Positions 7,469 through 16,415 of a DNA stretch of 64,000 bases are shown one piece after another; the first letter of the stretch is position 1, and each line of letters starts with the position of its first letter. The stretch comes from Actinomyces johnsonii. GTDB taxonomy: Bacteria; Actinomycetota; Actinomycetes; Actinomycetales; Actinomycetaceae. The position numbers and the translations under genes were made by a program. A model generated the notes under the pieces. That model made no database searches. It had not been told where the DNA came from and worked only from the letters and a program-made list of their open reading frames with translations. The stretch is from NCBI RefSeq assembly GCF_006546835.1, contig NZ_VICB01000005.1, forward strand, positions 1 to 64,000. The letters run 5' to 3'.

Positions 7469-10372
7469 ATGGCCAATCGTCGCACCACGAGAACCGCTAC
7501 GTCTCCGTCCGGAACCGGCAGAGGGCGTAATCGGGGGGTACCCCCTCGAGGGACCGCTCCTGTCAACGCTCCTGCTCAGCCCTCCGGAGGACGTTACCGC
7601 CGCACCGGATGGGCATTCCTCATCCTGGCTCTTGCGGCGGTCTTGGCGCTGCGCGAGTGGTTCGGCATCTCCGGGGCCGCGGGGAGCTTCCTGCACCACA
7701 TCGCTGCCGGTCCCGTCGGCGTTCTTGGCCTGTTGGTGCCCCTGCTCCTGGCGGCGCTGGGGGTCGCCATGCTCCGGGTCCACAGTCTGGGCGCGGTTCA
7801 CGCCCGGGTCTCGGTGGGCTGCCTCGGTCTGCTGACTGCCCTGACGGGAATGATCCAGGTGGGCAGTGGCAACCCGGTGCTCAGGGACAACATCGGCGGT
7901 TTGGAGAGCGCTGGCGGACTGCTGGGATGGCTGGTGGGTTACCCGCTGGCGGCGCTGTTCTCCTCGGTGGGGGCCTTCATCCTGTTCATTTTCCTGGCCG
8001 CCTTCTCCTCTCTGGTCCTGTCCGGAAAGACCATCGCCGAGATCCGGGACCTGCTGGCGCAGCGTCGGTCCTCGGGCGCCGACGGAACCGGCGCCCCGTC
8101 CGATACGGCAGGCTCCGCAGACTCCCTGGCCCGGCGCCTGCTGGGACGGGTTCGTGGAGGTCTCGGAGGATCGAGAGCTGCCGGTGATGACTCGGAGCAG
8201 ACCGCGCTCCTGGACTCCTACGACGGTGACGAGCCCTTCCGCTCCGCGCTCGAGGTGGAGGAGTCGACCCCGCGCAAGCGCGGCAGCGGTCGGCGCAAGC
8301 GTTCCGCCGAGCGGGAGGCCCGGCAGACCTCGATCACTGAGCTCATCGAGCCGGGCGGAGACAGCGACGACGGCACCTTCGTCGTCCCGGAGACGGGTGG
8401 CGAGAATGACGCCGTCGCGGCGTCGGCCCCTTCGGTCGCCTCCCCGTCCAAGGGCAGGGCGCCCGGTTCCGCTGCCGGCCCCGGGGCGGCCGGATCGCCG
8501 GCGAGAGCGCAGCGCAGACCCTCTGCGGCGAAGCATCCCGCTGCGCCGGCCGCATCCAACTTCGACGCCGTCACCGAGGAGACCCCAGAGGTGCTCCTCG
8601 AGGAGCCCGATCTTGCCGATCAGCTCGCCATGAGTGACATGAGCATCATGGCACTGCCCGACGGCTCCACCTACTCGCTTCCCGAGGACGCACTGCTCGG
8701 TCCCGGGCCGGGGCACGCCACCCGTACCCCTGCCAATGACGCCATCGTCGAGGCGCTGCAGAACGTCTTCGCGGAGTTCAACGTGGACGCCACCGTCACC
8801 GGCTACACGCGCGGCCCCCAGGTCACCCGCTACGAGGTCCACCGCGGCCGAGGAGTCAACGTCTCGCGCATCACCGGGCTGGAGAAGAACATCGCCTACG
8901 CGGTGGCCTCAGACGAGATCCGCCTGCTCACACCGATCCCAGGCAAGAGCGCCATCGGCATCGAGATCCCCAACACCGACCGCGAGATGGTCAAACTCGG
9001 CGACGTCCTGCGCTCCCAGGCCGCCCGCAAGCAGCCGCACCCGCTGGTCGTGGGACTGGGCAAGAACGTCGAGGGCGACTACGTCGTCACTAACCTCGCC
9101 AAGACCCCGCACCTGCTGGTGGCCGGTCAGACCGGTTCGGGCAAGTCCTCCTTCGTCAACTCTATGATCACCTCGATCATGATGCGCGCCACTCCCGAGG
9201 AGGTGCGCATGGTGCTGGTCGACCCCAAGCGGGTCGAGCTGACCATCTACGAGGGCATCCCCCACCTCATCACCCCGATCATCACCTCACCGAAGAAGGC
9301 GGCCGAGGCCCTGGAGTGGGTGGTCCGAGAGATGGACACCCGCTATGACGACCTGGCCTCCTTCGGCTTCAAGCACATCGACGACTTCAACAAGGCGGTG
9401 CGCGCCGGAGAGGTCCAGCCCCTTCCCGGTTCCCAGCGCGAGCTGAGTCCCTACCCCTACCTTCTGGTCGTCGTCGATGAGCTCGCCGATCTCATGATGA
9501 CGGCGCCCAAGGACGTCGAGGCCTCCATTCAGCGCATCACCCAGCTTGCCCGTGCCGCCGGGATCCACCTGGTCCTGGCCACCCAGAGGCCCGTCGCCCA
9601 GGTGGTCACCGGCCTCATCAAGTCCAACGTCCCCTCTCGTCTGGCCTTCGCCACCGCCTCGCAGCTCGACTCCCGCGTCATCCTCGACCAGAACGGGGCC
9701 GAGACTCTCACTGGCCAGGGCGACGCCCTCTACCTCGGCCCCGGGGCCTCCACTCCGGTGCGCATCCAGGGCTCCTGGGTCACCGAGTCCGAGATCCGCT
9801 CCGTCGTCGAGCACGTCAAGGCCCAACTGACCCCCGAGTACCGCGAGGACGTCGTCGTCCCGGAGGTCAAGAAGCAGATCGATGAGGAGATCGGCGACGA
9901 CATGGATCTGCTCCTGCAGGCCGCCGAGCTCATCATCTCCAGTCAGTTCGGCTCGACCTCCATGCTCCAGCGCAAGCTGCGCGTCGGCTTCGCCAAGGCC
10001 GGGCGCCTCATGGACCTGCTCGAGTCCCGAGAGGTTGTCGGCCCCTCAGAGGGGTCCAAGGCCCGTGACGTCCTCGTCCAGCCCGAACAACTCGAGGAGA
10101 CCCTGGCCTGGATCAAGGGGGAGGGCGGCGCTCCCGGAGGCGCTGAGGCTCCCGCCGGCCCTGAAGGATCCCAGGACGGGCCCATCACCGGGGATTCGCC
10201 GGCCCCCGCCGCGGGTGAGTCCCGCACGGCGGCTCTTCCGTCGAACCGCTATCGCACGGATCCGCTGGAGGCCGACCCGAACCTGCCGGAATCGGAGTCC
10301 TGGGAGGACTCCTCAGCCGAGGAGGACTCCCAGGACGCCTGGTCGCTCACCGGTCGCGGCTCATCGTGGTGA
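7469..10372 (+). CDS. ftsK: DNA translocase FtsK/SpoIIIE
   Basis: Septum-anchored DNA pump that clears and resolves chromosome termini at division. 967 residues. The N-terminal quarter has about four membrane segments (starting [17 protein letters not shown]), then a long Ser/Pro/Ala-rich linker. The motor domain has Walker [10 protein letters not shown] and Walker [14 protein letters not shown]. The C-terminal gamma winged helix (from [16 protein letters not shown] to [18 protein letters not shown]) recognises KOPS-like DNA. An acidic tail rich in Glu, Ser and Asp follows the gamma domain. Converges on the CapA-like gene with only 29 nt between stops. Confidence 0.97.
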   Translation: MANRRTTRTATSPSGTGRGRNRGVPPRGTAPVNAPAQPSGGRYRRTGWAFLILALAAVLALREWFGISGAAGSFLHHIAAGPVGVLGLLVPLLLAALGVAMLRVHSLGAVHARVSVGCLGLLTALTGMIQVGSGNPVLRDNIGGLESAGGLLGWLVGYPLAALFSSVGAFILFIFLAAFSSLVLSGKTIAEIRDLLAQRRSSGADGTGAPSDTAGSADSLARRLLGRVRGGLGGSRAAGDDSEQTALLDSYDGDEPFRSALEVEESTPRKRGSGRRKRSAEREARQTSITELIEPGGDSDDGTFVVPETGGENDAVAASAPSVASPSKGRAPGSAAGPGAAGSPARAQRRPSAAKHPAAPAASNFDAVTEETPEVLLEEPDLADQLAMSDMSIMALPDGSTYSLPEDALLGPGPGHATRTPANDAIVEALQNVFAEFNVDATVTGYTRGPQVTRYEVHRGRGVNVSRITGLEKNIAYAVASDEIRLLTPIPGKSAIGIEIPNTDREMVKLGDVLRSQAARKQPHPLVVGLGKNVEGDYVVTNLAKTPHLLVAGQTGSGKSSFVNSMITSIMMRATPEEVRMVLVDPKRVELTIYEGIPHLITPIITSPKKAAEALEWVVREMDTRYDDLASFGFKHIDDFNKAVRAGEVQPLPGSQRELSPYPYLLVVVDELADLMMTAPKDVEASIQRITQLARAAGIHLVLATQRPVAQVVTGLIKSNVPSRLAFATASQLDSRVILDQNGAETLTGQGDALYLGPGASTPVRIQGSWVTESEIRSVVEHVKAQLTPEYREDVVVPEVKKQIDEEIGDDMDLLLQAAELIISSQFGSTSMLQRKLRVGFAKAGRLMDLLESREVVGPSEGSKARDVLVQPEQLEETLAWIKGEGGAPGGAEAPAGPEGSQDGPITGDSPAPAAGESRTAALPSNRYRTDPLEADPNLPESESWEDSSAEEDSQDAWSLTGRGSSW

Positions 10373-10401
10373 CGTGCGTCTTTACATGTCTTCAGCCATT
10401 G

Positions 10402-11916
10402 TCAGCCTTCTCCATCCTCCATCGTCCCCTCGGGCTCGTCTGATTCCGCTTTCGGCTGTGCCGTTTCCGCGGCCGACGGCGTGGGATTCAGCGACTTCGA
10501 CGATGCCCGATCCGACGAGGTGGGCGACGTCCGATCCGGTTCCCGGTTCGATCGGGGCGTGGAGCCGGCGGAAGACGGGGCCGATGGCCTGTCCGCGGGG
10601 GCCGGATGCGCCCCCGCTCGTTTGATGACCTCCTCGCGACTCAGGATCGTCGGAGTCGGACCGGTGGGTGCCGGAGGCTTCGTGGCCATCGTCGAGGCAT
10701 CCTTGACGTCCGAGGTGAGCATGCTCCAGCGCCTGTCGATCTCCTGCTCGCTCAGAGTCAGGTCTGCGGGGCGCTCACCGTTGTGCAGTGCCGCCAGATC
10801 CCTGACCTTGTAGCCACCCGCCTGATCCACCGTGAACGGGTGCCAGTCCAGCGACTCCACGCTCACTGAGCCGTCGGCGTGGGAGGTGACGTCGGCCCAG
10901 ACCAGCTGACCGACGTCGGACAACGGACCGCAGTACGACTCGTTCTGGCTGGAGATGTAGTTGCCGGCGGAGTACGACGCCCACATTCCCTTGCCCTTGA
11001 CGCCCCCGGAGAGCTTCTCGGCGGGCTGGGGCACATGGGGGTGGGCGCCGAAGAAGATGTCGACCTGCCCACTGTTGGCGAGAGCCTGGGCGTAGGAGAC
11101 CTGCTCCTCATCGGGGGTGGTCTCGTACTCCTGGCCGAGCTGGGAATGGACAACGACAAGGTCGGCGCCCGCCGCGCGGGCCGACTTGGCTGCCTTCGTA
11201 ATGGCGCCGACGTCGTTGAGCGACACCGAGTATCCGGTGGGATCATCGAGGCCGTTGAGCCCCATGGTCGTGGAGATCTGGGCCACGGTCACTGTGCGCC
11301 CTTGGCGCTCGAGCTCATAGAGCGCGAAGGGTGCGGAGGCGTCCTCCCTGCTCCGGTAGGTGCCCGCGTGCCCCAACCCATGAGCATCCAGGGCGTCCAA
11401 GGTGGCGACGACTCCCGCCTCCCCCCGGTCCGCGGAGTGATTGGATGCGGTCGCGCAGCCGTCCCACCCGGATCTCGCCAAGGCTCCGACGACCTCGGAG
11501 GAGGTGCCGAAGGTAGGGAAGCCCGAGTAGACCCCGTCTGGTGCGACGGGAACCTCCATCCCGCACAGGGCCAGATCCAGGCCCTCGACCCAAGGCGTCT
11601 CGGCGGCGACGTTGTCGGTGATGTCCCCAGAAGCCCCTGGAGTGGAACTCAGAACCGGCATGTGCATGAGGACGTCCCCGGCGTAACCCACGGTGAAGCG
11701 CACGTCTTGAGAGCCGTCGGCTCCGGCGGAGGCTGATGCGCCGGGGGCGGTCGCGTTCCGTCCCTGCTGCTCGTGGGTGCTGCCCGTCCCGGTGGGGCCG
11801 GTCCCACTCGCCTGTGAGTGGCCGGTGCCCGTGCCGCAACCGGCGACTGCGATGACCGCGGCGAGAGCGGTGGTCATGAGCTTCCCCGGCCCCCGCGACC
11901 GGTGGGGAACGCTCAT
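10402..11916 (-). CDS. CapA-like (PGA_cap) lipoprotein
   Basis: Product of 504 residues with the metallophosphatase-like CapA/PgsA capsule-synthesis fold: VGYAGDVLMH near the N-terminus, ATASNHSADRGEAG and GAHPHVPQP are the expected metal-site motifs. The signal peptide ends in VAGC, so it is probably lipidated at Cys27 on the outer membrane face. The last 80 residues are low-complexity Ser/Pro/Thr/Glu. Founding members serve poly-gamma-glutamate capsules, but many actinobacterial relatives are orphans, as here, where no other pgs genes are nearby; the role is therefore open. ATG 11916 gives a normal signal peptide; an upstream in-frame codon at 12018 would not. Confidence 0.82.
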   Translation of the reverse strand: MSVPHRSRGPGKLMTTALAAVIAVAGCGTGTGHSQASGTGPTGTGSTHEQQGRNATAPGASASAGADGSQDVRFTVGYAGDVLMHMPVLSSTPGASGDITDNVAAETPWVEGLDLALCGMEVPVAPDGVYSGFPTFGTSSEVVGALARSGWDGCATASNHSADRGEAGVVATLDALDAHGLGHAGTYRSREDASAPFALYELERQGRTVTVAQISTTMGLNGLDDPTGYSVSLNDVGAITKAAKSARAAGADLVVVHSQLGQEYETTPDEEQVSYAQALANSGQVDIFFGAHPHVPQPAEKLSGGVKGKGMWASYSAGNYISSQNESYCGPLSDVGQLVWADVTSHADGSVSVESLDWHPFTVDQAGGYKVRDLAALHNGERPADLTLSEQEIDRRWSMLTSDVKDASTMATKPPAPTGPTPTILSREEVIKRAGAHPAPADRPSAPSSAGSTPRSNREPDRTSPTSSDRASSKSLNPTPSAAETAQPKAESDEPEGTMEDGEG

Positions 11917-12256
11917 GGTGCTCGTGCCCCGCCGATCGTCCGGCTGCCCGTCTGGGCGCCCAGCGGCGTCATTGTCGGTATCAAACAGATGAAGCGGTGA
12001 AAGAATGTAGGAAAACATGTATAGGAACGTAGGAACCGAACCTTAAGGGATTGTGCGCACCTCGCGTCCTTTCGGCGGGAGTCGGGTAGAAAGGCTGAGA
12101 TTCCAAGGAAAACTCCCGATGGGGATAGATCCCCGATAGCGTGTTGCGCGCGGAAGGATGTGGTGGCCGGGGGCGGTTAGGCGCCTATGACGTTCCGTGC
12201 ACATGCTTCGAGGTTTCTCCGGCGGTGTGAGGGCGTGCACTACTAGGCTGGCCCCG
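11917..12256. other. Divergent intergenic region between the CapA-like gene and pgsA
   Basis: About 340 bases with no gene. It includes a 6-bp palindrome (GGGGAT-AG-ATCCCC, 12121-12134) of unknown role and, at 12244-12249, the TAGGCT element assigned to pgsA. Confidence 0.35.
12244..12249 (+). promoter_or_regulatory. Predicted -10 element of pgsA (leaderless)
   Basis: TAGGCT, 7 nt before ATG 12257; the same arrangement recurs at fhs, dapF and the first YbjN gene. Confidence 0.45.
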
Positions 12257-12877
12257 ATGAACGCCTCGACCGCCCCGGACGCCGCACAGCCAGAGCAGGC
12301 GCCGCTGCTCAACATCGCCAACGCCTTGACGGTGTTGCGACTGCTGCTCGTCCCCGTCTTCATCTGGCTCTCGCTGCTGCCGGGGGATCGGGCAGGACTT
12401 GCGGCCGTCGTGGTCTTCGTCGTGGCCGCCTTCACCGACCGTCTCGATGGTCAGTTGGCCCGCTCTCGGGGGCTGGTGACCTCCTTCGGCAAGATCGCGG
12501 ACCCGATTGCGGACAAGGCGCTGACCTTGTCAGCCTTCGCGCTGCTGAGCATCAATGGCAGGCTGTGGTGGTGGGTCACGATCCTCATCGTCGTGCGCGA
12601 GCTCGGCATTACGGTCATGCGCTTCTTCATGCTGCGCCGTGCCGTTATGGCCGCGTCGCGGGGCGGCAAGATCAAAACGACTCTCCAGATGGTGGGGCTG
12701 GTGGGGCTGCTCACACCATGGTCCGCCCTCTTCCTATCCGCGGGCGCGGCCGATTTCCTGCTCAGGGCGGCTTACGTCGTCGTGGCCGCCGCCCTCATTG
12801 TCACTGTGGTGACCGGCCTGGACTATGTGCGCCAAGCCGTGCAGCTGAGTCAACGGGGCGGGCATGCAGGCCGGTGA
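12257..12877 (+). CDS. pgsA: CDP-diacylglycerol-glycerol-3-phosphate 3-phosphatidyltransferase-type enzyme
   Basis: Integral membrane CDP-alcohol phosphatidyltransferase making phosphatidylglycerol phosphate or a related phospholipid. The family signature D-x2-D-G-x2-A-R-x8-G-x3-D-x3-D is visible in DRLDGQLARSRG through FGKIADPIADK, and about six hydrophobic segments span the 206 residues. ATG 12257 is preferred to an upstream in-frame start at 12197 because of the TAGGCT -10 element 7 nt before it. It overlaps cinA by 14 bases; the pgsA-cinA-clgR order is common in actinobacteria and supports the name. Confidence 0.92.
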   Translation: MNASTAPDAAQPEQAPLLNIANALTVLRLLLVPVFIWLSLLPGDRAGLAAVVVFVVAAFTDRLDGQLARSRGLVTSFGKIADPIADKALTLSAFALLSINGRLWWWVTILIVVRELGITVMRFFMLRRAVMAASRGGKIKTTLQMVGLVGLLTPWSALFLSAGAADFLLRAAYVVVAAALIVTVVTGLDYVRQAVQLSQRGGHAGR

Positions 12878-13451
12878 GTGCCCTGCGGCGACGGGATCGG
12901 TCGGAGATCAAGGGTTCGGCGAGGGTCACTGCGAGCGCTCGGCGTCCGATCTCCTGCGAGTCGCTGAGGGCCGCGCAGTGACCTTGGCGATCGCCGAGTC
13001 GCTGACGGGCGGGCAGGTCTCCTCCACCCTGGTCGGGGTTCCCGGTGCGTCGCGCGTGCTCCTCGGGGCGGTGGTCGCCTACGCCACTCGTATTAAGGCG
13101 CAGGTGCTCGGTGTGGATGCCGCTCTCCTGGAGCGGACTGGACCGGTGGATCGTGACGTTGCCCTTCAAATGGCGCGGGGTGTGCGTCGCCTCCTCGGTG
13201 CCGATCTAGGGCTGGCGACCACGGGCGTGGCGGGACCGGGGCCGGCCGACGGTCATCCGGCGGGAACGGTCCACATCGCCGTCGTCGCCCCCTGGGGCGA
13301 GGTTCACCGCGAGCTGCGTCTGAGCGGTGACCGCTCGCAGATCCGGTGCGGAACCGTGCTGAATGTGATCGAGTTGGCGGTGGGGCTTCTGAGCAAGGAG
13401 GCCGACGACGTGAATCTGGTCGCTCCTCAATACTTGCAGACCGCAGACTAA
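12864..13451 (+). CDS. cinA: CinA C-terminal-type nicotinamide-nucleotide amidohydrolase
   Basis: 195 residues comprising the stand-alone CinA C-terminal (PncC) domain, which deamidates NMN to nicotinate mononucleotide in pyridine-nucleotide salvage. Diagnostic segments are AIAESLTGGQVSSTL and GLATTGVAGPGPADGHPAGTVHIAV. The first 35 residues are not conserved, so the true start could lie a little downstream. It overlaps pgsA by 14 bases and is probably translationally coupled. Confidence 0.9.
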   Translation: MQAGECPAATGSVGDQGFGEGHCERSASDLLRVAEGRAVTLAIAESLTGGQVSSTLVGVPGASRVLLGAVVAYATRIKAQVLGVDAALLERTGPVDRDVALQMARGVRRLLGADLGLATTGVAGPGPADGHPAGTVHIAVVAPWGEVHRELRLSGDRSQIRCGTVLNVIELAVGLLSKEADDVNLVAPQYLQTAD

Positions 13452-13567
13452 GACGGATTTCAGGTTTCTCTCAGGAATGCCGGTAGAGTTGGGCGCAACG
13501 CCACCGGAGCCGGAAGAACTGGTCCCGCGTGACGGGAATGAATCCACGATGTGAATGGTTGTGCTAG

Positions 13568-13981
13568 ATGATGAACAACACGACTCACCCCCGCACCACT
13601 CGCCCGATCAACAACCGGATGCCGATGCGCCAGGGACCCGGGGCAGGGTACGGTGTGTCCGTGGACACTCCGAAGCATGAGAATGTCGTCCTGCGCCGCG
13701 AGATCGGAGAGGTTCTGCGCGGCGTCCGACAGCACCAGGGTCGCACGCTGCGCGAAGTCTCTTCGCAGGCCCGCGTCTCTTTGGGATACCTCTCTGAGGT
13801 CGAGCGAGGTCAGAAGGAGGCCTCCTCCGAGCTGCTGGCCTCTATCTGCCAGGCCCTCGACGCCCCCCTGTCCATGGTGCTGCGCGAGGTCTCCGACCGC
13901 ATCGCCCTAACCGAGGGCGTCATGATTCCGGACACAGTTCCTGATGAGCTTGTGCGTCAGCAGGGGATCGCCCTGCGGTGA
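13568..13981 (+). CDS. clgR: XRE-family regulator, ClgR-like
   Basis: Cytoplasmic DNA-binding protein with a Cro/C1 helix-turn-helix: [30 protein letters not shown] is typical of ClgR, the actinobacterial activator of Clp protease and chaperone genes. The position between cinA and recA is also the usual one for clgR. The first 30 residues are poorly conserved, and GTG at 13658 is an alternative start. Upstream are small palindromes (GGCG-CAA-CGCC at 13492-13502 and TCCCG-N5-CGGGA at 13523-13537); the first resembles the CGC-N-GCG type of ClgR site, so autoregulation is possible. Confidence 0.8.
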   Translation: MMNNTTHPRTTRPINNRMPMRQGPGAGYGVSVDTPKHENVVLRREIGEVLRGVRQHQGRTLREVSSQARVSLGYLSEVERGQKEASSELLASICQALDAPLSMVLREVSDRIALTEGVMIPDTVPDELVRQQGIALR

Positions 13982-14112
13982 TCGTCCGCTGACGCCCCTA
14001 CCGCGGCGCCCATGCGGCGCTCGTGACTGCAACCGATGAGTTGACCGCTCCCGGCGGCGGGACCACGACGAGTGGGCTCGCCGCCGGGGTGTTTGTCGAG
14101 GACGGGGGAACT

Positions 14113-14331
14113 GTGAAGCACTCGGAGTTCTGGAGCGCCGTCGAGGAGGTCTTCGGCTCGGCCTATGGCCGGTCGCTGGCCCAGGATCTGGTCCTGCCCG
14201 CGCTGGGCGTCACCTGCGTGCAGGCGCTCGACGACGGCGTGGCGCCGGAACGAGTCTGGGCTGTTCTGTGCGACGAGACGGAGCGCTCTGATGCCGAGCG
14301 GTGGATCTTCCGTTCCGACCCTCGACACTGA
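14113..14331 (+). CDS. DUF3046 family protein
   Basis: 72 residues beginning MKHSEFWSAVEEVFG and ending near DAERWIFR, the typical size and sequence of DUF3046, a small actinobacterial protein of unknown function almost always encoded just before recA. GTG 14113 is preferred to an upstream in-frame start at 14023, which would add 30 residues lacking family similarity; GGGGGAA lies just upstream as ribosome-binding site. Confidence 0.88.
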   Translation: MKHSEFWSAVEEVFGSAYGRSLAQDLVLPALGVTCVQALDDGVAPERVWAVLCDETERSDAERWIFRSDPRH

Positions 14332-14403
14332 GACGGGTTCAGTTGGGGTGGGTTCAAGGGGTGGAGGGCGAGTCGGTCGACACGCGCGACGATGGTGTCG
14401 CTA

Positions 14404-14419
14404 TCGAACAGGTGTTCGG
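14404..14419. promoter_or_regulatory. LexA (SOS) box upstream of recA
   Basis: GAAC-AGGT-GTTC at 14406-14417, an exact match to the actinobacterial/Bacillus-type SOS core. It lies just upstream of TACTGT (14421-14426), a plausible -10 of recA, so bound LexA would block the promoter. Confidence 0.85.
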
Positions 14420-14598
14420 GTACTGTTCTCCACGAACGACGGCGACGCGCCTTGAGTCCACAGGACAGGTGAGGGGCGGAGATAGATGTCAGTGGTCAGG
14501 CATACCGTCGTTGGTGAGCCCCGGAGAGGGGACCTCGCCGAAGTTGACCAGCCATGCCCACGGCGGCTGCGAGCCGCCCCGAGAACCGAGGTAGAACA

Positions 14599-15852
14599 AT
14601 GCCTGCTGCCAGCCAGACCCAGGACCGCTCCAAGGCCCTGGCCACTGCTCTCGCCCAGATCGACAAGAACTTCGGTAAGGGCTCCGTCATGCGCCTGGGG
14701 GACGACACCCGTCCGCCGATCTCCGTCATCCCCACGGGATCTGTCGCCCTTGACGTCGCCCTGGGGGTCGGAGGGCTTCCGCGAGGCCGCATCATCGAAG
14801 TCTACGGACCGGAGTCCTCCGGAAAGACGACCGTCGCCCTGCACGCCGTAGCCAGCGCGCAGCGGGCCGGGGGCAACGCCGCCTTCATCGATGCCGAGCA
14901 CGCTCTCGATCCGGTCTACGCCAAGGCTCTAGGCGTCGACATCGACAACCTCCTGGTCTCTCAGCCGGATACCGGTGAGCAGGCCCTGGAGATCACCGAC
15001 ATGCTCGTGCGCTCGGGCGGTCTGGACATCATCGTCATCGACTCCGTGGCCGCTCTGGTCCCCAAGGCGGAGATCGAGGGGGAGATGGGGGACTCCCACG
15101 TCGGCCTCCAGGCACGGCTCATGAGTCAGGCGCTGCGCAAGATCACCGGGGCGCTGTCCTCCACCGGTACCACGGCCATCTTCATCAACCAGCTGCGCGA
15201 GAAGATCGGCGTGTTCTTCGGCAACCCGGAGACCACCACGGGCGGTAAGGCTCTGAAGTTCTACGCCTCGGTGCGCCTGGACGTGCGCCGCATCGGCGGG
15301 CTCAAGGATGGCGACCAGCCCGTGGGCAACCGCACCCGGGTCAAGGTCGTCAAGAACAAGATGGCGCCTCCCTTCAAGCAGGCCGAGTTCGACATCCTCT
15401 ACGGCCAGGGCATCTCCAGGGAGGGCAGTCTGCTGGACCTGGGCGTGGACAACGGCGTGGTGCGCAAGTCCGGTGCCTGGTTCACCTATGGAGAGGATCA
15501 GCTCGGTCAGGGCAAGGAGAACGCGCGCAACTTCCTCAAGGACAATCCGCAGCTGGCCGCTGAGATCGAGGAGAAGATCCTCGCCGCTCTGGGCATTGGC
15601 GAGCCCGGCCGCAAGGCCCGAGAGGCCGAGGAGATCGCCGCTGCAGAGGCTGCCGTGGCCGCGGCCGCCATCCCGGTGGACAGCAATGACGCAGCGGCCA
15701 CGAGCGCGGTCAAGAGCGCCCGCGGCCGCGGGAAGAGGACCACAACAGGCTCCGACAAAGTCTCCAAGGCCTCCAAGGCTGCTAAAGCCGCCAAGGATGC
15801 CGCGGCGGAGGAGCCGGACACCATCTTCGGTGAGGACGCCGGCGGGTTCTGA
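14599..15852 (+). CDS. recA: Recombinase RecA
   Basis: Strand-exchange ATPase and co-protease for LexA. Walker A is [31 protein letters not shown] is the Walker B/loop region; no intein interrupts the core. 417 residues, about 65 longer than the usual 345-355, because of an Ala/Lys-rich tail before the acidic end ([11 protein letters not shown]). ATG 14599 follows GAGGTAGAACA, a usable ribosome-binding site; an upstream in-frame ATG at 14554 lacks one. The LexA box upstream implies SOS induction, and recX overlaps the stop by one base. Confidence 0.98.
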   Translation: MPAASQTQDRSKALATALAQIDKNFGKGSVMRLGDDTRPPISVIPTGSVALDVALGVGGLPRGRIIEVYGPESSGKTTVALHAVASAQRAGGNAAFIDAEHALDPVYAKALGVDIDNLLVSQPDTGEQALEITDMLVRSGGLDIIVIDSVAALVPKAEIEGEMGDSHVGLQARLMSQALRKITGALSSTGTTAIFINQLREKIGVFFGNPETTTGGKALKFYASVRLDVRRIGGLKDGDQPVGNRTRVKVVKNKMAPPFKQAEFDILYGQGISREGSLLDLGVDNGVVRKSGAWFTYGEDQLGQGKENARNFLKDNPQLAAEIEEKILAALGIGEPGRKAREAEEIAAAEAAVAAAAIPVDSNDAAATSAVKSARGRGKRTTTGSDKVSKASKAAKAAKDAAAEEPDTIFGEDAGGF

Positions 15853-16349
15853 TGGCCTGGCTCACTCCAGATGCCCACGCGCAGGCGGTCGAGGCGGCCC
15901 GGGACATCGTCCTGCGCCGCCTCGACCGCAGCGAGGTCCCGCGTGCGGCCCTGGCGGATCTGCTTGAGCGCAAGGAGGTGGATCCTCGCATCGCCGTCGA
16001 GGTCCTCGATCGCCTGGAGGCGGCCGGCGTGATCGACGATGCCGCCTATGCGGCGCGCCTGACGCGCACCCGTTTCGCGGAGAAGGGTGCGGCCAGACGC
16101 GCCATCGCCGAGGAGCTGCGGCGCAAGGGCCTGGGGGAACAGGACGTCGCCACGGCCCTGGGCCAGATCGACTCCGACGATGAGGACTCTGCAGCTCTGG
16201 CACTGGCCCGCAAGAAGCTGTCCGCCACGCGTCACCTGCCCTGGGAGGTGCGCCGACGTCGTACCGCGGCCCTGCTGGGCCGCAAGGGCTACAGCCGGGA
16301 AGCCACTGTGCGTGCCCTTGAGGCAGCCTTCGCCGAGGAGTCGGACTGA
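15852..16349 (+). CDS. recX: Regulatory protein RecX
   Basis: 165-residue modulator that binds RecA filaments and limits strand exchange. The helical repeats (for example RLEAAGVIDDAAYAARL and AIAEELRRKGLGEQDV) and location directly after recA identify it. Its ATG overlaps the recA stop in TGATG, so translation is coupled. Confidence 0.95.
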   Translation: MAWLTPDAHAQAVEAARDIVLRRLDRSEVPRAALADLLERKEVDPRIAVEVLDRLEAAGVIDDAAYAARLTRTRFAEKGAARRAIAEELRRKGLGEQDVATALGQIDSDDEDSAALALARKKLSATRHLPWEVRRRRTAALLGRKGYSREATVRALEAAFAEESD

Positions 16350-16354
16350 GAAGC

Positions 16355-16383
16355 GGTCCTGTAGCCAGGACCTCAAGGTCCTG
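16355..16383 (+). promoter_or_regulatory. Three mutually complementary 7-mers between recX and fhs
   Basis: GGTCCTG (16355-16361), CAGGACC (16366-16372) and GGTCCTG (16377-16383). The middle arm can pair with either flank, each with a 4-nt loop, so two exclusive hairpins are possible. This may simply be the recA-recX terminator, or an attenuator. Confidence 0.6.
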
Positions 16384-16403
16384 AGGCTTTCTCGCCGGCC
16401 CAC

Positions 16404-16409
16404 TAGGCT
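16404..16409 (+). promoter_or_regulatory. Predicted -10 element of fhs (leaderless)
   Basis: TAGGCT, 6 nt before ATG 16416. No Shine-Dalgarno precedes the start. Confidence 0.45.
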
Positions 16410-16415
16410 TGCCTC

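Noticed and set aside
12121-12134. GGGGAT-AG-ATCCCC palindrome between the CapA-like gene and pgsA
   Set aside because: Short and isolated, not placed at a recognised promoter; kept only as a note in the intergenic entry.
16350-16415. Folate or ZTP riboswitch before fhs
   Set aside because: Only 66 bases, explained by hairpins; no recognisable riboswitch core.
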